NCBI RefSeq assembly: GCF_900142925.1 | Contig: NZ_FRCN01000010.1 | Coordinates: 1 to 64,000, forward strand | Source of the DNA: Chitinophaga sp. CF418 | GTDB lineage: Bacteria; Bacteroidota; Bacteroidia; Chitinophagales; Chitinophagaceae | DNA length: 64,000 bases | Direction of reading: 5' to 3' | In this document: positions 35,769 to 43,984 of the stretch, piece by piece | Numbering within the stretch: position 1 is the first letter of the stretch | How the letters are laid out: each line of letters starts with the position of its first letter | The notes under the pieces: model-generated | Told to the model about the DNA's origin: nothing | The model's input: the letters and a program-made list of their open reading frames with translations, nothing else | Databases searched by the model: none | Program-made: the position numbers and the translations under genes

Positions 35769-36437
35769 CTATACGCCTGTTACTTCTTTGGACGGTTCTG
35801 TAGCCAGCAGCTGTAACTCCCATGCGAAAGAGGTTCCCACATTACCCCAGTGTTCCAGTAAATTCTGGGCAATGGCAGGTACTGTTGTTGTACGAGCCCA
35901 ATCGCGCTGCAGTTCCGAACCGAATACGCCCCAGGTAATCGGCGTACAACCCGCCTGCACCATTCTGGTGATAGCCATTTCGTGCGCTTCAAGACTAACG
36001 CCTCCGGAAGCATCCGTAACGATATAGACCTCATAGCCTTCACCGGCAGCCTGTATTGCCGGCATAGCCAGACAGATCTCGGTCCACAGCGCGGCCATCA
36101 CAATTTTCTTCTTACCGGTCTTTTTCACCCATTCTATCACGTTCTGGTCTTCCCATGTATTGATAAATGTTCTGTTAATCGGCTTCTGGTCAGGGAAGAT
36201 ATCCTGCAGCTGTTTGATCAGGTAACCACCTCTTTCTTCTACTACTGTAGTGAAGAGTACAGGTACATCAAAAGCCTTGGCCACTTTGGTCAGTCCAACA
36301 ACATTATTAATAATGGTTTGTGTATCATGACTACGCAGGCCGGCAAACTGAAAAGGCTGGTGATCTATCAGTATCAGCGCACAGTTATCTGGCGTTAAAA
36401 GAGCTCCTAGTCCGGCTTTCGGGTTGTTTGTAGACAT
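35769..36437 (-). CDS. Isochorismatase-family hydrolase (YcaC-like)
   Basis: 222 residues from the ATG at 36435-36437, chosen because MSTNNPKAGLGALLTPDNCA fits the family N-terminus and a -7 element lies 35 bp upstream. An upstream in-frame ATG at 36503 would lie before that promoter. The catalytic set is present: Asp in LILIDHQ, and the nucleophile Cys in ALWTEICLAMPAIQA, followed by VYIVTDASGG. These positions match YcaC-type proteins (cysteine hydrolases of the isochorismatase fold), which often form octamers. The substrate is unknown. It is convergent with the pirin/Crp pair. Confidence 0.87.
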   Translation of the reverse strand: MSTNNPKAGLGALLTPDNCALILIDHQPFQFAGLRSHDTQTIINNVVGLTKVAKAFDVPVLFTTVVEERGGYLIKQLQDIFPDQKPINRTFINTWEDQNVIEWVKKTGKKKIVMAALWTEICLAMPAIQAAGEGYEVYIVTDASGGVSLEAHEMAITRMVQAGCTPITWGVFGSELQRDWARTTTVPAIAQNLLEHWGNVGTSFAWELQLLATEPSKEVTGV

Positions 36438-36472
36438 TTCTTTAATAGTTTTAAGTTGAATAATTTGTAGCA

Positions 36473-36525
36473 CAAAACTAGTTCCGATACCGGCAGTAGT
36501 CAATGTACGAAGTAGCTACCTACTT
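36473..36525 (-). promoter_or_regulatory. Promoter and inverted repeat of the hydrolase at 36437
   Basis: TAGTTTTG on the minus strand (36480-36473) matches the -7 consensus. Thirty bases upstream lies the perfect inverted repeat AAGTAG-CTAC-CTACTT (36510-36525), over the expected -33 area: a candidate repressor or activator site. Confidence 0.5.
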
Positions 36526-36703
36526 GTCGAAACCAGCACAATTATTTACAAGGAAACGGAAATGATCAACATACCAATACACTATTGATATATATACTCA
36601 TCAATAAAGCCTGTTATATACAAATCCGTCGTGTGATTATACAACATTCATGTTGTGAACCATTATAAATTTGATGCGGAGGAATGCGTGAACATTCCTG
36701 TTA

Positions 36704-37732
36704 ATGGTAATGATGACTAATAAAACTGTATTATCAGGCGCAGACGACATTCTGTCGGCCCTGAGATTCAATCTGGACATGGATAGTGAGATTGCAGCGG
36801 GCATCAGCTCAGGTAAGATCATGACAAATCAAGCGGAAGTTCCTGACCTGGCGGTGTGGAGAAAAGCATTATTACTTCTTGGCGAGCGAATGGCGGCAAC
36901 ACCTACACTGTTTGATGACCGTCTAAAGGTAGAAGACACCATGATACCTGCCGCTGACGGCTCAGATATAAGGCTTCGCATATACCGTCCTGCTGCAACA
37001 CATGTGCCTTTGCCGGTATTTTACTGGATGCACGGAGGAGGATTGATGTTAGGCTCTCCTGAACAGGAAGAAACACAGATGAAGGAAATTGCTGTGAGCA
37101 CCGGAGCACTGGTAGTGTCAGTAGATTACAGATTGGCGCCAGAGTATCCATATCCTATTCCGCTTGAAGATTGTTATCAGGGCCTGTTGTGGATCGATGC
37201 ACATGCAGACCAGCTGGGTGTAGACAAGAAGCGTATCGCAGTAGGCGGCGCCAGCGCGGGTGGTGGGTTAGCGGCGGCAGTGGCGATGATGTCATTGAGG
37301 CTGGGCGGACCGGCTATCATTCATCAGTCACTCACCTACCCTATGCTTGACTGCAGGAATCAGACAAAATCGAGCCACGAAATCCTGTCGCTGGGGATAT
37401 GGGATCGCGCTTACAACCTTTTCGGCTGGCATGCCTATCTCGGAGAGAGAGTATATGAACATTTACCGGACTACGCTATTCCAGCCCTTGCAAAAGACCT
37501 GAACGGGCTTCCGCCGGCATTTATTGCAGTTGGCTCACTTGACCTGTTCCGGGACGAGGACATTGCATATGCGTTGCGCTTAATGGAGGCAGGTATCAGC
37601 GCAGAGTTACATTTCTACCACGGTGCGGTACATGGCTTTGACTGGCATGTACCTGACTCAGCTATGACGAAAAGTCTCTTCTCAAAAAGGATAAATGCAT
37701 TGAATATTGCGTATAAAGTAAAGACTGAGTAA
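36704..37732 (+). CDS. Alpha/beta hydrolase (HSL/acetyl-esterase type)
   Basis: 342 residues. The oxyanion-hole motif WMHGGGLMLGS, DYRLAPEYPYP, and the nucleophile elbow GGASAGGG (GxSxG) are typical of hormone-sensitive-lipase-like esterases. The acid is in GSLDLFRDED and the His in VHGFDWH. Length and order are those of the family IV esterases. No signal peptide is seen, so it is cytoplasmic. It probably cleaves small acyl esters or lactone-like compounds; the true substrate is unknown. It is divergent from the isochorismatase-family gene. TAAATTTG at 36666-36673 is a likely -7. Confidence 0.9.
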   Translation: MVMMTNKTVLSGADDILSALRFNLDMDSEIAAGISSGKIMTNQAEVPDLAVWRKALLLLGERMAATPTLFDDRLKVEDTMIPAADGSDIRLRIYRPAATHVPLPVFYWMHGGGLMLGSPEQEETQMKEIAVSTGALVVSVDYRLAPEYPYPIPLEDCYQGLLWIDAHADQLGVDKKRIAVGGASAGGGLAAAVAMMSLRLGGPAIIHQSLTYPMLDCRNQTKSSHEILSLGIWDRAYNLFGWHAYLGERVYEHLPDYAIPALAKDLNGLPPAFIAVGSLDLFRDEDIAYALRLMEAGISAELHFYHGAVHGFDWHVPDSAMTKSLFSKRINALNIAYKVKTE

Positions 37733-37857
37733 AGTACCTTTGTGATGGACGATACTATATTGGTTTTCATGGGCAATTTAATAATTTTGGCTAAGTGTCA
37801 TTACATTGCTTCCTGATTGAAAACACTGCAAATAGTTACTTTTTAAAATTTTCAGTT

Positions 37858-38781
37858 ATGGTGACGTTAGAAACACTTGAAGAGTTTTACAAACACAAAT
37901 TTTCGGGCACCCCTGCAAATATCCAGCGGGAGATCGGCGACTTTAATGTGTTCGTCATTGAGGACACGGTATCGCCAAACGGCGAGGTGTCTATCAAGTA
38001 TGCCAGAAGAGATTTTTACAAGATCAGTCTGATAACAGGAGAAAATCTCTTTCATTATGCAGATAAGACGCTACACGTTAAAGGAACATCGCTTATCTTC
38101 TTTAATCCCAAAACGCCTTACCGTTGGGAACCGATATCTGCTACTAACACCGGATTTTTCTGCATATTCAGGGATGCATTTTTTGCGGAAAAGCTGAGAA
38201 GTAATTTTGCTGACCTGCCCATGTTTGCAATAGGCGGAAAACCTTCTTATATACTGGACGAACAGCAAACTGCGTTTGCCAGCGGCATCTTCAGAAAGAT
38301 GGTAGATGAAATCCGGTCTGACTATAAATACAAACAAGACCTGTTAGTAAGTTATATTACGGAGCTGATACATTTTGCACTAAAAATGGATGCGTCAGAT
38401 ACGTTGTATCAGGAAACGAATGCCAACGCGAGGATCACATCAGTATTCACTGAATTACTGGAACGGCAGTTCCCCATAGAAACACAGGACCAGCGGTTTA
38501 GTCTGAAGTCTGCGAAAGCCTTTGCAGAGCAGCTGTATGTGCATGTTAACCATCTGAACAGGGCTATCAAGGAGACGACGGGAAAGACAACGTCATTACT
38601 GATCGCGGAGCGGCTGGCTACTGAGGCCAGGGCATTGCTTAAACATACAGACTGGAATATCTCTGATATTGGTTACTGCCTGGGTTTTGAAGAACCTCCG
38701 CACTTCAACACTTTTTTCAGGCGGCTGACCTCTATGACTCCCTCTCAATACCGTGCAAGCGCACAAATGAAGGTCAACTGA
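37858..38781 (+). CDS. AraC-family transcriptional regulator
   Basis: 307 residues from the ATG at 37858 (MVTLETLEEFYKHKF); an in-frame GTG 63 bp upstream is less likely. N-terminal sensor domain (DFYKISLITGENLFHYADKT, SLIFFNPKTPYRWEPI) to about residue 180, ending YKYKQDLLVSYITELIHFAL. The C-terminal AraC helix-turn-helix pair reads AFAEQLYVHVNHLNRAIKET, then DIGYCLGFEEPPHFNTFFRR. A truncated paralogue without the DNA-binding half is at 40069. It lies inside the cluster of genes that share the 27-bp box (39.2-43.1 kb) and is the best local candidate for the regulator that reads it. A -7 element TAATTTTG stands at 37782-37789. Confidence 0.9.
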   Translation: MVTLETLEEFYKHKFSGTPANIQREIGDFNVFVIEDTVSPNGEVSIKYARRDFYKISLITGENLFHYADKTLHVKGTSLIFFNPKTPYRWEPISATNTGFFCIFRDAFFAEKLRSNFADLPMFAIGGKPSYILDEQQTAFASGIFRKMVDEIRSDYKYKQDLLVSYITELIHFALKMDASDTLYQETNANARITSVFTELLERQFPIETQDQRFSLKSAKAFAEQLYVHVNHLNRAIKETTGKTTSLLIAERLATEARALLKHTDWNISDIGYCLGFEEPPHFNTFFRRLTSMTPSQYRASAQMKVN

Positions 38782-38801
38782 CACTTTACTATATACAGCT
38801 A

Positions 38802-38850
38802 CTTAAGGGGAGAGGAAGACGCCTTCAGGACTGCTTCCTCTCCCTTTAAG
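38802..38850. terminator. Strong bidirectional terminator
   Basis: A 17-bp stem with one wobble: CTTAAGGGGAGAGGAAG (38802-38818) with CTTCCTCTCCCTTTAAG (38834-38850). It separates the AraC gene from the convergent antiporter relic. Confidence 0.7.
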
Positions 38851-39229
38851 CATTAATTAAATCTCCAGTTGCCGGATACTCTCTTCCTCTATGTCCACCG
38901 AGATTACGCTGGGGAAAGGGCGTTCCCTGGAATCTATATACAGGTATTGATAGTGCAGCTGCGAAAGACACGACGTCACGCATTCCTGCCCAGCCGAATA
39001 TAAGCGAGCCTTTCCATCCCGGCCGGCTATCGGCGGTCCCGATATATCTGCTGACAAAGCTGGTAAATGCAGATGCTCTCAGTGAACAAATAACTCCGGA
39101 CACCGCCATACTCCTCTACCCTGCAAACGGCAGCTGTGCCGGATATACTATCTGCAAGCGGCGGGCAGCCATCGTTAGCAGTAATACAGCCACTATAATG
39201 ATCATGTAAATTGCAACGTGGTGTTCCAT
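38846..39229 (-). pseudogene. CPA1-type Na+/H+ antiporter, internal deletion
   Basis: The N-terminal piece (39229-39116) reads MEHHVAIYMIIIVAVLLL, then AARRLQIVYPAQLPFAG and stops: the first membrane helix of a CPA1 antiporter. The next frame (39109-38846) resumes far downstream in the same family: SRYIGTADSRPGWKGSL, GWAGMRDVVSFAAALSIP, PFPQRN, then loses the frame. Roughly 265 residues of a normal antiporter, including the ion-binding helices, are missing between the pieces. The gene is therefore dead. Its promoter region still carries the shared 27-bp box and a -7 element in the standard arrangement. Confidence 0.75.
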
Positions 39230-39233
39230 GACG

Positions 39234-39300
39234 TAAAACTAATATAGATCATGAAATCTCTACCTGTTTCAATCAAACAACAGTTTATACAAATCAAACA
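39234..39300 (-). promoter_or_regulatory. 27-bp regulon box and -7 element, antiporter relic
   Basis: Reading on the minus strand, TGTTTGATTTGTATAAACTG begins the box (39300-39274), which ends GTTTG. After exactly 32 bases comes TAGTTTTA (39241-39234). Only 4 bases separate this from the ATG of the relic, so the transcript would be almost leaderless or start codon use differed. Confidence 0.6.
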
Positions 39301-39344
39301 ATCTCAGACCTCCATTGCGGACGAGTTCCGGATAAAATAAAGGT

Positions 39345-39411
39345 TGTTTGATTTATATAAATTTTAGCTTGATGATCATAATAATGCCTCCTGCCGGGCT
39401 TATTAATTTTA
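39345..39411 (+). promoter_or_regulatory. 27-bp regulon box and -7 element, flavin reductase
   Basis: The box 39345-39371 begins TGTTTGATTTATATAAAT and ends GCTTG. Exactly 32 bases later comes TAATTTTA (39404-39411). It is divergent from the box of the antiporter relic 44 bp away. Confidence 0.65.
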
Positions 39412-39470
39412 CATCAACAAACCAGGATACAGGTTATCACAGAAAACATTAACCAAAAAAGACTATAACA

Positions 39471-40031
39471 ATGAGAACAGTCTATCATAAACATGATTTT
39501 CCAGTTGACGGCGTTCGCCGTTTTCTGGAGCCGGGTCCAATCGTACTTGTCAGCAGCCGTTATAAGGGCGAAAATAATATCATGACTATGGGATGGTATA
39601 CACTAATGCAGTTTACGCCCTCGTTACTCGGGTGTTTCATCGTTGGCTATAACCATAGCTTCGACATGATCCGAAAGAGTAAAGAATGTGTCATTAATCT
39701 TCCGACTACAGAACTACTGCAGGAAGTAATCGGCATTGGCAACTGTCATGGCGATAGTGTCGACAAGTTTGAGAAATTCTCGCTTACACCGGTAAAAGGC
39801 GATTATGTGAATGCTCCGCTTATTAAAGAGTGCTACGGCAACTTTGAGTGTAAGGTCAGCGATACAAGGTTATTACCGGATTACAGTTTTTTTATACTGG
39901 AGATCCTGAAAGCACATATACCCGATCATCCACAATATCCGGAGACAGTTCATTACACGGGCGACGGCATATTTATGATTGCAGGAGAGCATGTAGGGTT
40001 TCCTGAAAAGTTCAGGCCTGAGAACCTATGA
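39471..40031 (+). CDS. Flavin reductase-like FMN-binding protein
   Basis: A 186-residue split-barrel flavoprotein. PGPIVLVSSRYKGENNIMTM is the FMN-binding front of the flavin-reductase-like domain. PSLLGCFIVGYNHSFDMIRK and ECVINLPTTELLQEV follow in the usual order. GYNHSFDMIR resembles the phosphate-binding segment. Such proteins reduce free flavin with NAD(P)H or act on small electrophiles. No partner oxygenase is adjacent. The promoter carries the shared 27-bp box. The next gene, a truncated AraC-like protein, begins 37 bp later. Confidence 0.87.
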   Translation: MRTVYHKHDFPVDGVRRFLEPGPIVLVSSRYKGENNIMTMGWYTLMQFTPSLLGCFIVGYNHSFDMIRKSKECVINLPTTELLQEVIGIGNCHGDSVDKFEKFSLTPVKGDYVNAPLIKECYGNFECKVSDTRLLPDYSFFILEILKAHIPDHPQYPETVHYTGDGIFMIAGEHVGFPEKFRPENL

Positions 40032-40068
40032 GGCGATAAACGAATCATAATATAAGACAGGCCAAATT

Positions 40069-40581
40069 ATGCATAAGTTAATGAAAAGGACCAACAGTAT
40101 TCGCAGGGAAAATAATGACGCTGCTTTGTTTTACGCAGGATATGAAGTAAACAATAATAATCCTGACAGAATAAAGTTTTCAAACAAGCCGGTATTTCAG
40201 ATAGCGCTTTCCACATTATGCAGTAAGGAAGAGAGCCGCATTTCCGTTAGTTCATTGCATAACGGATTGCTCACCCTCCGGCACACAAAGGCATATCAGC
40301 CTGTGGAGAAATATGAATTTAACAGGTACTACTATTTATGCCTGTTTGAGGAGAGGTTCCTTCCGGAAATATTCAGGGAGAATCTGAAGCAGCTACATCT
40401 TTTTACAAAGGGTGAGACAAAGGAGCTCATACTCAGTGGAAGTGCATTTGGTGCTGCCTCTCAGTTGTTTATTAAGGTTATAGCCGAGCAGCATTGCGAC
40501 TACCCTCATAAATATGATCTTATCAGGATCTATATAACACAGCTTGTCCATCTGGCAATGAAAACTGACGTCGTGGAATAG
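40069..40581 (+). pseudogene. AraC-family regulator lacking its DNA-binding domain
   Basis: 170 residues that align with the sensor half of the AraC protein at 37858. YYYLCLFEERFLPEIFRENL corresponds to its FFCIFRDAFFAEKLRSNF, and YPHKYDLIRIYITQLVHLAM to its YKYKQDLLVSYITELIHFAL. The frame ends a few residues after that point, exactly where the linker to the helix-turn-helix pair should begin. No HTH-coding sequence follows in any frame before the next promoter. It is either a truncated gene or a stand-alone sensor domain that could interfere with dimerisation of the full-length paralogue. It probably shares the flavin reductase transcript. Confidence 0.65.
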
Positions 40582-40617
40582 ATTATAGGGCATAACCGAC
40601 CGTCGTAGAAGCTAATT

Positions 40618-40684
40618 TGTTTTTTCTATGTAAGCATCAGTTTGATAACTATAAACGGCAAGCACAAGGTCCGGTGTAATTTTG
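40618..40684 (+). promoter_or_regulatory. 27-bp regulon box and -7 element, MBL hydrolase
   Basis: A more divergent box (40618-40644): TGTTTTTTCTATGTAA at the start and CAGTTTG at the end, 19 of 27 positions equal to the site at 20906. Exactly 32 bases later is TAATTTTG (40677-40684). Confidence 0.55.
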
Positions 40685-40722
40685 TAACACAATGCAAATA
40701 TTTCCAGACAATAAAAAGTTTT

Positions 40723-41676
40723 ATGAAACAGTACTCTTTCACAACCGCATTACTGATATTATGTATATCTGCCATTATTCCGGCTACTGCGCAGTCATTA
40801 ATTCAGCAACCGGGGCATTATGCTATCAACTTTGGTACACACAGGATCATTGCGTTATCTGACGGCATCTTTCCTGCTCCGGCGTTCTCATTGCTGAAAG
40901 ATGCAGATTCCGCTGACGTAGCGGGTTCGTTGCACCATGCATTTCTACCTGACACGGTAGAAACATCTATTAATTGTTACCTGATAGTCTCCGGTAAAAG
41001 ACTGATACTGGTTGATGCCGGTTGCGGAACGCAGCTCGGCAACAATTCGGGAAAGTTACTCATGAACATGAAAGCTGCCGGGTATGAACCGGCGCAGGTA
41101 ACTGACATAATTATTACGCATCTGCATATTGATCATGCCAGTGGTATTAGCGAAGGAGAAAAGCCACTTTTCCCGAATGCGAAGATATATGTGAACAGCA
41201 AGGATCTCAACTTCTGGAAATCACATGCAACGCCCGATAAAAATGAACATTGGGGAATTACACTCAACAGGCCTGCATATAAAGCATTACAGCCTTATAT
41301 CAGTAAGGGAAAGGTCGTGGGATTTGGAGACGGTGAGGAGATACTACCAGATCTTACTGCCTACGATTATTCAGGGCATACCTCAGGTCATACAGTATTC
41401 ATGCTACGTAGCGGGAATAAGCAGCTTGTCTTCTGGGGCGACCTTATACATATTGCCGCAGTACAGTTGGTACATCCGGAGATGGCGGTCGAATTCGACC
41501 TGGATAAACTGCAGGCAATTGCACAACGCAGACGTGCGCTGGAGGAAGCAGCAAAAACAGAATATTTAATAGCTGCTGCTCATATCGGGTTTCCCGGTAT
41601 AGGACGTATCCGCCGGAATGATCTGGAATACCGCTGGTATCCGGTCAGCTATAGTCCGACAGGAAACGACCGGTAA
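40723..41676 (+). CDS. Secreted metallo-beta-lactamase-fold hydrolase
   Basis: 317 residues from the ATG at 40723, preferred because it puts a signal peptide at the start (FTTALLILCISAIIPATAQ); the longer frame from 40642 would begin upstream of the -7 element. MBL motifs are complete: THLHIDHASG (HxHxDH), SGHTSGHT, WGDLIH, and the late His in AAHIGFPGIG. It is a clear paralogue of the hydrolase at 19898, with the same VETSINCYLI block. Here control is by the 27-bp box rather than an HxlR operator. It is probably periplasmic; the substrate is unknown. Confidence 0.88.
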   Translation: MKQYSFTTALLILCISAIIPATAQSLIQQPGHYAINFGTHRIIALSDGIFPAPAFSLLKDADSADVAGSLHHAFLPDTVETSINCYLIVSGKRLILVDAGCGTQLGNNSGKLLMNMKAAGYEPAQVTDIIITHLHIDHASGISEGEKPLFPNAKIYVNSKDLNFWKSHATPDKNEHWGITLNRPAYKALQPYISKGKVVGFGDGEEILPDLTAYDYSGHTSGHTVFMLRSGNKQLVFWGDLIHIAAVQLVHPEMAVEFDLDKLQAIAQRRRALEEAAKTEYLIAAAHIGFPGIGRIRRNDLEYRWYPVSYSPTGNDR

Positions 41677-41682
41677 AAAATT

Positions 41683-41748
41683 AGATTGATATGTACAAAT
41701 CTCTCCACCGTAGATATATCTGATATGCGAATACAACAGGTAATTTTG
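41683..41748 (+). promoter_or_regulatory. Half-match to the regulon box and -7 element
   Basis: ATTGATATGTACAAATCT (41685-41702) matches the left two thirds of the 27-bp box, but the right GGTTTG is absent. TAATTTTG (41741-41748) follows the aligned box end by 31 bases. It would control the gene at 41870. A stem CTTGCA/TGCAAG lies in the leader. Confidence 0.4.
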
Positions 41749-41869
41749 TCTTGCAAAGATGCGCGGTGCAAGATATAACAAGAGGTTTGTATTCACAGAA
41801 TAGCTATGCGAAGATATTGATCAGTAAATAGTCATTTTAAGTAACAACAGATAGTTAAACGATAAATGT

Positions 41870-42586
41870 ATGAAAACAGCGTTTGTATCATTAAAAGCAA
41901 AGGACCAGGCATCAGCCGCAGCGTTAAAATCTTCTCTTCTACAGTTACAACGGTTAAGTGAACAGGAACCAGGTATTATTGCCTATGAAATATTCACGAT
42001 AGAAGAAACGCCACTCAACTTCAGGGTAAGGGAAAGCTGGAAAGACGAAACTTCTTATCAACAACATTGCTCAACTCCACACCTGCAGCAATTTGCGAAA
42101 GACTGTGAAAAGTGGCTGGAAACGCCTTTTACAGCAGTAATTCTTAGTGATGTCACTGAAGAGAATACGGCACAAAACAATGCCGCTATTATACAGGGTC
42201 TGTATGATGCGGTGAATAAAAAAGATCTCGGGTATATAAGTGCCCTCGGGGCTGATTTCAGTGAATGGCTGGACGTACCCTTCAATTACACAACAACCGG
42301 CAAAAATGCGATCATCGACCCATGGGTGAGCTGGTTCGGCATCTTTCCGGATGCTACGTGTGAAGTGAAGAGCCTGAAAGCATTTGGCAACACAGTGATT
42401 GCCCAGGGCATTGGCAGAGGCACACACAAGGGCGACTTCAATTCTCCTGCAGGCTTATTGAAACCTTCGGGTGTAAAGATGGAGGTCAATTTCTGCGACG
42501 TATATACCCTGAAGAACGGATGTATCGAAAGAGCAGATTCTTATTTTGACTTCTACGGGCTGTTACAGCAGCTTAAAAACAGCTAG
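41870..42586 (+). CDS. ABM monooxygenase-like domain fused to NTF2/SnoaL-like domain
   Basis: A 238-residue two-domain protein. Residues 1-95 are an antibiotic-biosynthesis-monooxygenase-like dimeric alpha/beta barrel (GIIAYEIFTIEETPLNFRV, ESWKDETSYQQHCSTPHLQ). Residues about 105-238 are a SnoaL/NTF2 fold (AAIIQGLYDAVNKKDLGYIS, ALGADFSEW, VNFCDVYTLKNGCIERADSY). Each domain alone is a common small protein acting on aromatic or polyketide-like compounds; the fusion suggests consecutive steps on one ligand. No signal peptide. A 122-bp leader and a partial regulon box precede it, and a terminator follows. Confidence 0.8.
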   Translation: MKTAFVSLKAKDQASAAALKSSLLQLQRLSEQEPGIIAYEIFTIEETPLNFRVRESWKDETSYQQHCSTPHLQQFAKDCEKWLETPFTAVILSDVTEENTAQNNAAIIQGLYDAVNKKDLGYISALGADFSEWLDVPFNYTTTGKNAIIDPWVSWFGIFPDATCEVKSLKAFGNTVIAQGIGRGTHKGDFNSPAGLLKPSGVKMEVNFCDVYTLKNGCIERADSYFDFYGLLQQLKNS

Positions 42587-42617
42587 TTTTTTAGCACAAC
42601 TACTATATATTATCCTT

Positions 42618-42651
42618 AAAGCCGGCTATGGAATAATCCCTGCCGGCTTTT
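42618..42651 (+). terminator. Terminator of the ABM/NTF2 gene
   Basis: AAAGCCGGC (42618-42626) and GCCGGCTTT (42642-42650) form a perfect 9-bp stem, followed by T. It lies 31 bp after the stop. Confidence 0.65.
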
Positions 42652-43002
42652 CTATGTATTGTCATGAGCGGCCTGCCGGCCTCCTGTTCATGCACATGCC
42701 AACCTATGCATTATCGCATCACCCTAAAACATTTAACATGTTTGCGATGCTGACACGTGGGGAATCCTTCATGCTAACTTCATCGTTTGCCAGAGGAAGC
42801 ACTCAAAGACCGGCAGATGAACACAGGTTAACCACATTCCAGGGTAGTGCTACAGGGCTGCTGCTCTCCTATCTGTTCGGGTTAATACCTGATGCACTAA
42901 AACTACAGGCAACAAAGGGCAGGCAACTGAACAGATCCGAAGGACAGGATCACACAGACAAACCACTCTTTCAAGATCTTGAAGTATATGTCAGATGCTG
43001 TT

Positions 43003-43069
43003 GTTTGAATTATATAAATATCGGTTTGAGGACGATAACAAGGAGGCTGCAAGGTGTATGTAATTTTAC
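43003..43069 (+). promoter_or_regulatory. 27-bp regulon box and -7 element, SDR at 43136
   Basis: The box 43003-43029 begins TGTTTGAATTATATAAATAT and ends CGGTTTG. Exactly 32 bases later is TAATTTTA (43062-43069). Confidence 0.65.
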
Positions 43070-43135
43070 ATCAGCAAGGAAAGCGATACATACTTAAATA
43101 AAAATAACGATAACATTAATTAAAAAAACAGAAAC

Positions 43136-43882
43136 ATGAACACACAATCAAAAGTTGCACTGATCACAGGTGCATCAAGCGGAATCGGAGAAGGCGTAGC
43201 AAGATTGCTGGCAGCAAACGGTGTAAAAGTAGGACTTGCAGCAAGAAGAAAAGATAAGCTTGAAGGACTGCTTAAAGACATCAAAGGCAAGGGCGGCGAA
43301 GGCATCGTAATAGAGATGGATGTTACAGACCAGGAGTCAGTAGGCAAGGGTATTGAAGCGCTTGTGAAAGCCTATGGCACTATAGATATTCTTGTAAACA
43401 ATGCGGGCCTGATGCCTTTGTCAGATGTTGAAAGTCTGAAGCTGGATGAATGGCACAAGATGGTGGATGTAAACGTAAAAGGTTTACTGAATGTAACTGC
43501 CGCTGTATTGCCCATTCTGATGAAACAGAATGCTGGTCATATCTTCAATCTTTCTTCCATAGCGGGCAGAAAATTGTTTGCCGGACTGAGCGTATACTGC
43601 GCCACTAAACATGCGGTAGCTGCATTCTCAGATATTATGCGAATGGAGCTTGCACCAAAATACAAGATCAGGGTTACCTCCCTGCAGCCAGGAGCGGTAG
43701 CAACAGAGCTCTATGATCAGATCACTGATCCCAAATACAGACAAAACATGGAAGACCTGAAGGGTCAGATGACCTTCCTGACCCCTGAGGACATTGCACA
43801 CAGCGTTTTATATGCACTTCAGGCGCCTGACCACGTAAACGTATCAGAAATCTTCATCCTGCCAACAGAACAAGGTTGGTGA
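43136..43882 (+). CDS. Short-chain dehydrogenase/reductase (SDR)
   Basis: A 248-residue NADP-preferring SDR, in pattern like YdfG/serine-3-dehydrogenase-type oxidoreductases. TGASSGIGEG, then LAARRKDKL with Arg residues for the 2'-phosphate, LVNNAGLMP, NLSSIAG with catalytic Ser, and YCATKHA with Tyr and Lys. The C-terminal HVNVSEIFILPTEQGW is characteristic of this subgroup. Cytoplasmic, substrate unknown. It is preceded by the 27-bp box and followed by a long hairpin terminator and then by a truncated SDR gene. Confidence 0.9.
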   Translation: MNTQSKVALITGASSGIGEGVARLLAANGVKVGLAARRKDKLEGLLKDIKGKGGEGIVIEMDVTDQESVGKGIEALVKAYGTIDILVNNAGLMPLSDVESLKLDEWHKMVDVNVKGLLNVTAAVLPILMKQNAGHIFNLSSIAGRKLFAGLSVYCATKHAVAAFSDIMRMELAPKYKIRVTSLQPGAVATELYDQITDPKYRQNMEDLKGQMTFLTPEDIAHSVLYALQAPDHVNVSEIFILPTEQGW

Positions 43883-43887
43883 TAGTG

Positions 43888-43923
43888 AACATATGATGCT
43901 TCACTTGAAGCATCATATGTTTT
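43888..43923 (+). terminator. Terminator of the SDR gene
   Basis: A 16-bp perfect inverted repeat, AACATATGATGCTTCA (43888-43903) and TGAAGCATCATATGTT (43906-43921), followed by TT. It lies 5 bp after the stop codon. Confidence 0.7.
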
Positions 43924-43984
43924 CCTGTAAAAGGTACTGCAATAAACACCGAAATTTTTTCACTTATAAATTAAACTAAACTTT

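Larger units (their letters stand above)
42587..43135. other. Gap before the SDR gene
   Basis: Holds a terminator (42618-42651) and the box/-7 pair of the next gene (43003-43069). Between them no gene is recognised. A plus-strand frame remains open but has no RBS, start or family pattern that I can support. Confidence 0.5.

Noticed and set aside
36608..36634. Possible regulon box before the alpha/beta hydrolase
   Set aside because: TATACAAAT matches the centre of the box near the right distance from TAAATTTG, but both TGTTTG ends are missing.
42546..43097. Plus-strand 183-residue frame between the ABM gene and the SDR
   Set aside because: It overlaps the end of the ABM gene, the terminator and the regulon box, and shows no recognisable domain.
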